Origin: Trichomonas vaginalis G3
Taxonomy: Eukaryota > Parabasalia > Trichomonadida > Trichomonadidae
Direction of reading: 5' to 3'
Assembly: GCF_026262505.1 (NCBI RefSeq)
Contig: NC_067204.1
Span: 21,545,300-21,609,299, forward strand
DNA length: 64,000 nt
Shown here: positions 57,229-64,000 of the stretch, piece after piece
Layout: every line of letters starts with the position of its first letter
Numbering within the stretch: the first letter of the stretch is position 1
Program-made: the position numbers and the translations under genes
Notes under the pieces: generated by a model
The model's database searches: none
What the model was told of the DNA's origin: nothing
Seen by the model: the letters and a program-made list of their open reading frames with translations, nothing else

Positions 57229-59913
57229 TTATTCTTTCTTGAGTTTTCTATCTCTTGTATCAATATATAACTGCGCAATCTGAGGCAATCTCAACAAATC
57301 AGCCCATGCCTCTGGGTCGAAGTAGCTTTCTATATCAGCAATCATGTCAGGGAAAGTTCCTTGTACTTGTTGCAAAAACTGGAAGAAGAGTAAAATCGTC
57401 TCTCCGTAATCAAACCAAACAACACCATCTCTTTCGATGTCCTGGTCGAAATCATCTCCATTTTCAACATATTTCGAGAGAATGTCATCGAAAGTTTGTG
57501 CAATTAAGTTTTTCAGTGCAATAAACTGCAGATCTGCATTGATATTTCCAAAGTTACCAATGACTGTAACATATGTTTCAGGGAAAATTGGATTTTCAAC
57601 CCAATTTTCGAGGAAATTTGGGAAATCTTCTCCCAAACTTTGTTGTGCGGCGTTGAAATTATTATACAAAACGCCATTCATTGCCAAGATAGCACCATCA
57701 TAATCGTGATACCTTGTGTCGACATTTTGTATGTAATTCTGGATCATCACCGAAATCTGAGGCAAAAATTCGTTCAAAAGTGGAGAATCCTTAGGAACTC
57801 TAACAAGTATTCCTTCAGCGACCTTCGCCAATTCATTCCAAGAATCAGGAGTTTCCATTTTTCTTTGCAAAAGCTCCAAAAGGAAATTAATCAAAGGAAC
57901 AGCGATTTCTTCTCTTGTGTGGAATTCTGGGTCTTTAGAAACAAGTAAATTAAGTATTTCACACAATGCACCAACAGGCATCTCGAAATCAGGATTTGCA
58001 AAGTGTTTTGCAAGTGATTCCGTCATCTGCCAAAAGTGAGGTGAAATTGAATTACAACATTCCAAAATTTGACCAACAGTTTCCAAGAAAGGATCAACAG
58101 CCATCGGATTTGTCATTTCTGACAACGCCTGGACACAATATTCCAAGACTTGTTGTGCGAAAGTTTCCAAACCTTGGCCTTGATCAGAAACTAATTCAAC
58201 CAAAGTTGCCAAACTTTGATTGATTTTGATCACGTTGTCTAAAGCATCTTCGTCGTCAATTGGCTGCTGACCACTATTTGATATCAATGTACAAAGTTCT
58301 TGTGCAATTTCGGCAGCAGATGGAAGTAACATGTCACCGAAAAATTTGACAATTTGATTCAAAATATTTGTGAAGTCAGCATCAGAAAATTCATTACTTG
58401 TTTGAAGCATCGCAGACATTATTGTCAACACATCATCACTCACTGTTTCCCTGATCTCGTCCGCCATCTTTTGTTCAGGAATTTTGTCAAGTAAATTGGC
58501 AGCGGCTTTCTGACAATAATATCTAACTAAAGGACTCAAATCTCCACAATTCTGGACACATGCTGTAGCAACTTGGACGGAAAGATGGCAGTGGATATCG
58601 GAGATCAACAGAAATGCACTCGCACGAACAAGTTCACTGTCATGTTCGAATAAAGGTGACACTTCTGCGACCAAACGGTTTAAAAGCGGTTTTTGGTATC
58701 TTGCGAACGAATCTGCCGCGAAAGAGAAGAAATGAGCAATGGCAAAGAACTTTCCTTGCGATTCAACATCGCCATTTGAGTCAGCAAACTCTTTGAAACC
58801 TTGTAAAAGGACATTAAATATTGGCTCATTTGAATCTTGGTTGTGTTCAGCGAGATGTTTGATGATTAAACCCGCTGTTTCACGGCTGTCGTTGAAATCA
58901 TTTGATGATTTGTGCATTTCGTCAACAAATGATTTCGGATCTTGTATCGCGGTGTTGATTTCATCAATTGTTACGGAAAATTGAGGATACATGGCTTGTT
59001 CAAAGAATTCTTGGGCAGATGGATGGATAAAGTACTCATAAACTTCTTCTCTGCAAACTAATTGATATAATATTCTTAATAAGTTTGCACGAACGTATGG
59101 CTGGGTTGTAGATTGGGATAGTAATGATATCGAAACGTTTATGATTGGAGAAATGACGTCTTGCTCAAGAACAGGAAGATATCTGTCAATAAAAACAATT
59201 AAGAACTTTGTAGAGCTTTTTGCGTAGAAATAATATGATGGATCGTCTACCATGCTGGAAATAGCAAGTGCTTTGACTAAAATAGGTGTAAACATTTGGA
59301 AATTTTCATCAAAAATTTTAACTTCTGGATTTGTTAAGATATGATAAAAACAAGTAAGTATATAGCCTAAGCATACGTAATTATCTGTTGAATCTAAGAA
59401 ATTTGTTAAAAATGGTACTAATTGATCGGCTGCTGAAATTTGAACTTCTGTTGGTAGTGTTTTATCGCTTACAATTGATGAAAATGACTTGGCAAGCATT
59501 AACCCGAAGAGAACAGTATCTGGATTCGAGCAAGATTGTTGAATATCACCAATAATATTTGAATATTGACCAGAACTATAGGAGAATTTAACGACTAAGC
59601 GTGAGAAATGGGAAATTATTTGCTTTGTGTTCTCTGTTTTGCTTGTAAGGATTGCTGGTAGGGATTGTAAGATTGTGGCTTGTATTTCTTCAGGAAAATC
59701 ATTCCATTTTTGGGAAATTTCATGCGAGATTCTGATAAGGGCACTCTTTTTGATGGATTCGCTTGTTTCTTTGTTTAATATGATGTCGATTAAAACTGTG
59801 TAAAACTCTGGAGACTCACTCAGCTCAAGGAGACGATCTGAGGCAGCTTTGATTTGACTATCATCACTTGATTGGAATGTAATTGGAAGAAGAGTGTAAA
59901 GCTCTTCTTGCAT
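57229..59913 (-). CDS. Importin-beta family transport receptor (importin-7/8-like)
   Basis: 894 residues from the ATG at 59913 (MQEELYTLLPITFQSSDDSQ). Upstream Mets in frame lack the short leader typical here. The N-terminal 100 residues form an importin-beta N-domain (SDRLLELSESPEF, then ESIKKSALIRISHEISQKWN), which binds RanGTP. The remainder is a series of HEAT-like helical pairs with periodic Leu/Val, including acidic patches (QQPIDDEDALDNV; NGDDFDQDIERDG). Such receptors carry cargo through nuclear pores. Length is slightly below the 1000 residues usual for importin-7/8. Importin-9 or exportin-2-like assignment is also possible. Confidence 0.85.
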   Translation of the reverse strand: MQEELYTLLPITFQSSDDSQIKAASDRLLELSESPEFYTVLIDIILNKETSESIKKSALIRISHEISQKWNDFPEEIQATILQSLPAILTSKTENTKQIISHFSRLVVKFSYSSGQYSNIIGDIQQSCSNPDTVLFGLMLAKSFSSIVSDKTLPTEVQISAADQLVPFLTNFLDSTDNYVCLGYILTCFYHILTNPEVKIFDENFQMFTPILVKALAISSMVDDPSYYFYAKSSTKFLIVFIDRYLPVLEQDVISPIINVSISLLSQSTTQPYVRANLLRILYQLVCREEVYEYFIHPSAQEFFEQAMYPQFSVTIDEINTAIQDPKSFVDEMHKSSNDFNDSRETAGLIIKHLAEHNQDSNEPIFNVLLQGFKEFADSNGDVESQGKFFAIAHFFSFAADSFARYQKPLLNRLVAEVSPLFEHDSELVRASAFLLISDIHCHLSVQVATACVQNCGDLSPLVRYYCQKAAANLLDKIPEQKMADEIRETVSDDVLTIMSAMLQTSNEFSDADFTNILNQIVKFFGDMLLPSAAEIAQELCTLISNSGQQPIDDEDALDNVIKINQSLATLVELVSDQGQGLETFAQQVLEYCVQALSEMTNPMAVDPFLETVGQILECCNSISPHFWQMTESLAKHFANPDFEMPVGALCEILNLLVSKDPEFHTREEIAVPLINFLLELLQRKMETPDSWNELAKVAEGILVRVPKDSPLLNEFLPQISVMIQNYIQNVDTRYHDYDGAILAMNGVLYNNFNAAQQSLGEDFPNFLENWVENPIFPETYVTVIGNFGNINADLQFIALKNLIAQTFDDILSKYVENGDDFDQDIERDGVVWFDYGETILLFFQFLQQVQGTFPDMIADIESYFDPEAWADLLRLPQIAQLYIDTRDRKLKKE

Positions 59914-60771
59914 AAACAAAAAAATTTTTCTAAAATTTTGCATGTCCAAAGCAAATATAAAAATTGTATCAAAATTGAGTGAGATAAGTTCATAATCTAA
60001 TGATCTGTTCGACAACTAAGAGAATACAAGGCCTATAAGATTGTTTCATTTACTTCATTTGGCAAAATTATTTGATTTTGATACATGACCATTTAAATGA
60101 TTACATAATTCATAGACTGTGTTTCAGATGGTTCATATATCCTAATATTTTATGATATCAGTATGTCATTTACATCACTTATATTTATTAAAATAGGAAT
60201 AATAAGATAATTGAATGTCAAATGAGCTATAAGAAGAATAAGAACATATGATTGCATAAGGAAAATATGTATTAAAGTTGTATAAAAGTTATTTAATGCT
60301 AAATTGTCATAATAATGCTTTCTAGGAATGAAATATAAGTATGATTTCATGAAAAAAAGAAGATAGATCATTCATCTATAAAAAATAATAAACAATAGTA
60401 CATGTATTACTGTTTTTTCTTTGCATCATATGCCCAATTTATCTTTTCAAATTCCAAAAAAAATCAAAAATTTTAAAAATGATTTGAAAAAATACAAATT
60501 TAGCATCAAAAATGAAAAAGCAAAATATTTTTGGATTTATAGACATATTTTAAAATTGATCTACTTATGAAATTATACATTTTTATATAGAAAAATTCCA
60601 TGATTTGTTAATATTATTATTTAATTTAGAAAAGAAATTGTTATAAGTTTCGTAGTATACATATTTCAATGCCTAGGTAAATGTTTTATATATCATTACC
60701 TCAAGGAATAATATTATTGAAATATTTATTGAAAAACTAGATTTCGTATTAAAATAAATACCAAAAGTTAT
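59914..60771. other. Intergenic region, no gene seen
   Basis: About 860 bp of AT-rich DNA between the 5' end of the importin gene and the 3' end of the NECAP gene. A 73-codon frame at 60150-60371 is hydrophobic low-complexity sequence and is not credible. Confidence 0.6.
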
Positions 60772-61338
60772 TTAAAGGTGAAGGCCACCGCTGCCAACAG
60801 TGCGCTTCTTGCGAGTAGAAGCACCGCCTGGAATGTTAATTGTGATTTTCTGACCAGCCTGAAGAGAGTAATCTGTTCCGGAAGATTTGATTTCAGCTGG
60901 AGCGCCAGACTGAGCCTGAGTCTTGCGCTGATCGTAGTTATTCATATTGTTAGCGGCTTCTTCGCGAGCAACGTTGAAATCGAAAGCTTGGTTTCTATCA
61001 TCAAAGCCCATGCCAATGAAAGCGTGCTTTGTGCCCTTGACGACACGAAGAACGAAGTAACGGGAGGAGTCTAAAACCTTTTCTACAGCGTTTGGATGGT
61101 CAAGTGGGCACTCAGCGAAAACTTCGCCTGTGTTTGGATTATCGAGAACAACACGGCTGAACTTTCCCTTTGTAAGAACACGGCAGCGGCCTGTCCAGAG
61201 CTGATTTCCTTCCCAGCCAGTGCATCTGTAACCATCAGACTGCTGAAGTGGTGGGATTTTGAAAACGTGTGCGTTCATGATGCATGTAAGCTGCCTCTCG
61301 AACTCATCACCAAGGTTGATTTCAAAGTCTTCAGCCAT
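60772..61338 (-). CDS. NECAP-like adaptin-ear-binding coat-associated protein
   Basis: 188 residues. The PHear domain (about residues 12-135) shows its conserved phrases: VFKIPPLQQSDGYRCTGWEG, LWTGRCRVLTKG, VFAECPL, VEKVLDSSRYFVLRVVKGTK and HAFIGMGFDDRNQAFDFNVA. NECAP proteins bind AP-2 and regulate clathrin coat assembly in endocytosis. The C-terminal tail (YSLQAGQKITINIPGG then STRKKRTVGSGG) is short, and the WVQF-type ear-binding motif of animal NECAPs is not visible. The IPPxxxxxGYR and DSSRYFVLR signatures make the family assignment firm. Confidence 0.95.
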   Translation of the reverse strand: MAEDFEINLGDEFERQLTCIMNAHVFKIPPLQQSDGYRCTGWEGNQLWTGRCRVLTKGKFSRVVLDNPNTGEVFAECPLDHPNAVEKVLDSSRYFVLRVVKGTKHAFIGMGFDDRNQAFDFNVAREEAANNMNNYDQRKTQAQSGAPAEIKSSGTDYSLQAGQKITINIPGGASTRKKRTVGSGGLHL

Positions 61339-61693
61339 TTTAAGACTGTTTAGCGGTTTCTTATCGTTTCATTGCATCTCCTATTTTCTTTGTTTTCGGG
61401 TTTTATATTAGTATAAAAATGACGCTTATAATGCACAAATTAATATATTTTATAATTTCATCGGTCTGTCAATTCTGCCGAATTGAAGATTAATTTCAGA
61501 TGTAATTAGATAAAATATCATTGATATCTGTTATTGACATCAGTCATCGAGAATAATTTAACATTCATTATATGAATCTTCTCAAGTATAGAACATGAAA
61601 TTTTTATTGTTATCAGATGTTACTTGTTTAGTTGTTATAACTAATGGAATAATCAATGGATAAAGTAATGTATAGAGAAGTGATTTGTTGAAG
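61339..61693. other. Intergenic region upstream of NECAP gene
   Basis: About 355 bp of AT-rich DNA holding the NECAP promoter. I see no clear initiator match and no other feature. Confidence 0.5.
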
Positions 61694-62751
61694 TAAGGGT
61701 TTCGTTTTGCGAAAAAAACGTACAATACGCAATTTCGCTAAAAAAACATTTAGCTAGCAATTTCGACCTTTGACTCCACTCAAGACGTCACTTTTTTAAT
61801 TTTGCGGTATCATATTTTTGGAAAATCTTTATGAATATTATATAAAAAGTCTCTTTAATATCTATATTTCATATTTTTATCGATTTTTAAAGTTTTTGCG
61901 AAAAGTATTCAATTATTTTTGCTATTTGGTCGGGTAAATGTCAGATTTGCGACATTTTCTGATATGATATTCAGACTCTACGTTGATAATAATGCTTATA
62001 GAACCCTCTTGCTATTGTGTCAAAATTGCGAAACCGATAGCAAAAATATCTCGCAATATCAAAATTGAGATATTGAGTGAATTATGCATTATAGAGATTA
62101 AAAATCTGATTTGTGAAAACATCTCATCAGTTTCTAGCTAATTCAAAAATCTTTACTATCTTATTCGATTAAAATGAAAAGGGAATAGTTTCATTATGCT
62201 TTAAATGACAGCCTTATAATATAATCATAGTTTTCGCTCAATATGCAGCATTTTTTTTTCGAAATCTATGGTCAATATCCTAAATACTGATTGCTTTGCA
62301 TTCATATCTCTTACATTTTCTATACCCACATCACTATTCATTGCTATTCCTATCTTTTTCATTTTTGTTTGTTTCTCATAATTTCTCAAAAAACACGATA
62401 ACTTGATATTTGTAAATATCATACTTTATAACGTAAATAAGAACTTGACCTATTAAGAAAAGCAGTAATGAAAAGAAAATCTGAAATTCATAAAAATTAC
62501 AAGTTTCTGATGACAATTAGCTTAATTAAACCAGGTACAAGATTATATAATTGTATTTTCTATCCAATTATCCATATAATATCTTATCCAGAAAAAAAAA
62601 CTTGATCAATACCAAATGATTTTTTAACTAGTAAATAAAGTATTTTCTTTACACACACATTGTATATCATAGTTTTTTTTTTTTGGTTTCGCAAAACATC
62701 CAAAAACAAATATGCTATAAAAGTGACAATTTTAGCAAAACGAAACCCTTA
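61694..62751. mobile_element. MITE-like element with TAAGGGTTTCGTTTTGC ends
   Basis: TAAGGGTTTCGTTTTGC at 61694 is mirrored by GCAAAACGAAACCCTTA ending at 62751. GTTGAAG flanks both sides (61687-61693 and 62752-62758), a 7-bp target duplication (or 9-10 bp if the ends are set slightly inward). GCAATTTCG-like motifs recur subterminally. No transposase frame is present, so it depends on another element. Confidence 0.78.
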
Positions 62752-62758
62752 GTTGAAG

Positions 62759-63068
62759 TAATTTGTATATCTCAAATTTGAATAAGATATTTAGCTTATT
62801 AGATTTAACCCAAATTTTGAAATAAAAAACTAATAAAGGAGGGTCTGGTAAAATATAGTCTCAAAGACAGCATTATTATAAATGGAGTAGAATAAAAAGA
62901 GTTTATTGAAAATTGAACTAAATTTGTGAACAATAATCATAACAATTGTGCCATTTTGGATATCCTCCTATACAGTGATCGCACTGATCTTGTATGAGTG
63001 CGGGGGACCGTTCAAACCGGGCGTGGCGGTCCTAGAAGCCCTAAATTCGCCCAAAGCTTGTCCCATTG
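62759..63068. other. Gap before right-edge gene
   Basis: About 310 bp. The sequence becomes clearly richer in G+C from about 62980. A minus-strand frame of 76 codons (62968-63198) overlaps the start of the longer plus-strand frame and is less convincing. Confidence 0.4.
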
Positions 63069-64000
63069 ATGGCCATTCGAGAACCGTTAAAGCCGCAAAA
63101 ATCCTCTCAATTTTTGATCGCTGTTCGTTCTCAAGCATTATAAGGGTCCTGCGAAGAAGTGGAATCCCGGCCGCTTTAGCGACCAATATACTGATCATTT
63201 CATTTTATTTGGTTCAAAGAAGCCCAATCTCGTTTTTTTGCCTGATAACCCTTTTTGCGGAAAAGTTGAGATTGAGATACTCTTCATCTTACCCGATTTC
63301 TCTTTTCCACCCTGTAACCATTTTTGGTGGTAGAGACTACAGCAACATCCCGTATGTTGCGGTCCTTAGTCTCTATGAGATAATCATAAGATGTGAGCTC
63401 TTCCACCATTTAAGAGAAATGAACCTCTTGTCAATCCGATTGACGAGTTCATATGATAATGCAAACGTTTACTCCGTTTCACATTTTGTTCTTTCTGAGA
63501 CCTTGTTCATTATCCTGTTTAATCTTTCTTTATCTTACCCGATTACTCTTTCCCACCCTGCTTCCCTCTTTGGTGGTAGAGGCCATTGCAGCATCCCATA
63601 TGCTGCGTCCCTTGGTCTCTATAAACTGATCATAAGATTTAAGATTTCTGATAATGCAACAAAAACTCAGAGATACAGCGAGAAAGTTACATCTTTACTG
63701 TATATGTTTCCTGTTGAAACTCACCTCATAATCTCTCTTTTCCTTCAAACACAATGCAAAAACCTACAAAGCCTCTTAACACCCAATGGCGAAAGAGATG
63801 TAGACCGCACCTATGGTTGGAGTGCCGCCGATGATCATCTCCGTTGTAGCTTGAATGAGCAAATGACCGCGAGGGCAGCTGTTCCCGTGGGCTGCCGGCT
63901 TGATATGCAGAGCGAGACTGCATTTGCCTTTACCTCCCGTTCATTACTCATTTCTTTGTCGTTTATATGGAACTTAGATTCCATGAGAAGATTCGTTCAG
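63069..64000 (+). CDS. Unknown protein with internal duplication, 3' end outside window
   Basis: The frame opens at ATG 63069 (a stop precedes it in phase near 63040) and stays open for 310 codons to the window edge, unlikely by chance in this DNA. Two copies of a module of about 80 residues are visible: SYPISLFHPVTIFGGRDYSN IPYVAVLSLY-like sequence at about 63285-63400, and SYPITLSHPASLFGGRGHCS at about 63530-63640. Hydrophobic segments occur near residues 35-65. It has higher G+C than its flanks. I do not recognise the family. It could be a member of an amplified trichomonad gene family or part of a repeat. Confidence 0.5.

Noticed and set aside
60150-60371. 73-codon hydrophobic frame between importin and NECAP genes
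   Set aside because: AT-driven Ile/Leu/Tyr sequence without start signals or a recognisable domain.

Overview
The window looks like a contig of a trichomonad, most likely Trichomonas vaginalis or a close relative. It is AT-rich, its host genes lack introns, several host start codons follow an initiator-like TCA-Y-T...TCA element at once, a bacterial-type mdaB quinone reductase is present, and large Maverick/Polinton elements with 6-bp target duplications fill much of it. Host genes: a PQ-loop membrane protein (partial, 1-651), four near-identical mdaB copies in two head-to-head palindromes (1.7-5.9 kb and 55.5-56.9 kb), a glycine-rich protein between an alpha-tubulin relic and an intact alpha-tubulin gene (26.0-29.3 kb), an importin-beta family receptor (57.2-59.9 kb), a NECAP endocytosis protein (60.8-61.3 kb), and a long open frame running off the right edge (63.07 kb onward).

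Two Polintons make up about 41 kb. Polinton 1 (7292-25065) has ~578-bp inverted ends flanked by TTTTTT. It carries a protein-primed DNA polymerase with an HNH-like insert, an rve integrase, a phage-like fibre, packaging ATPase, capsid genes and several small genes. Polinton 2 (29711-53503) has inverted ends that begin with a long A tract, flanked by ATATTA. It carries a Dam/D12-type adenine methyltransferase, integrase, fibre, HNH endonuclease, two KilA-N proteins, packaging ATPase, an SF3 helicase and capsid genes, but no DNA polymerase I can recognise. Both are fossils with many interrupted genes (roughly ten in the first, a dozen or more in the second), although their target duplications are intact.

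Smaller elements surround them: a 615-625-bp hairpin-rich element (886-1510), two related hairpin-array elements sharing the end TTGTTGCATGCTAA (4000-4901, and 29566-55428 once Polinton 2 is removed), and a 1.06-kb MITE-like element (61694-62751). Polinton 2 sits inside the second hairpin-array element, so the order of insertion can be read.

The most striking signal is in Polinton 2. By eye I find GATC only 12 times in 23.8 kb, every time at the exact centre of a 14-16 bp palindrome (AGGTGAGATCTCACCT or AGGTTAGATCTAACCT). These palindromes lie in arrays around the KilA-N genes and next to the right inverted end. The element also encodes a methyltransferase of the family that includes GATC-specific Dam. 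Polinton 1 has one such palindrome but about twenty ordinary GATC sites and no methyltransferase. Other notable signals are a T-rich start motif directly before most Polinton genes, three divergent gene pairs separated by only 18-19 bp, and hairpin arrays whose stems differ in sequence between copies but stay paired.
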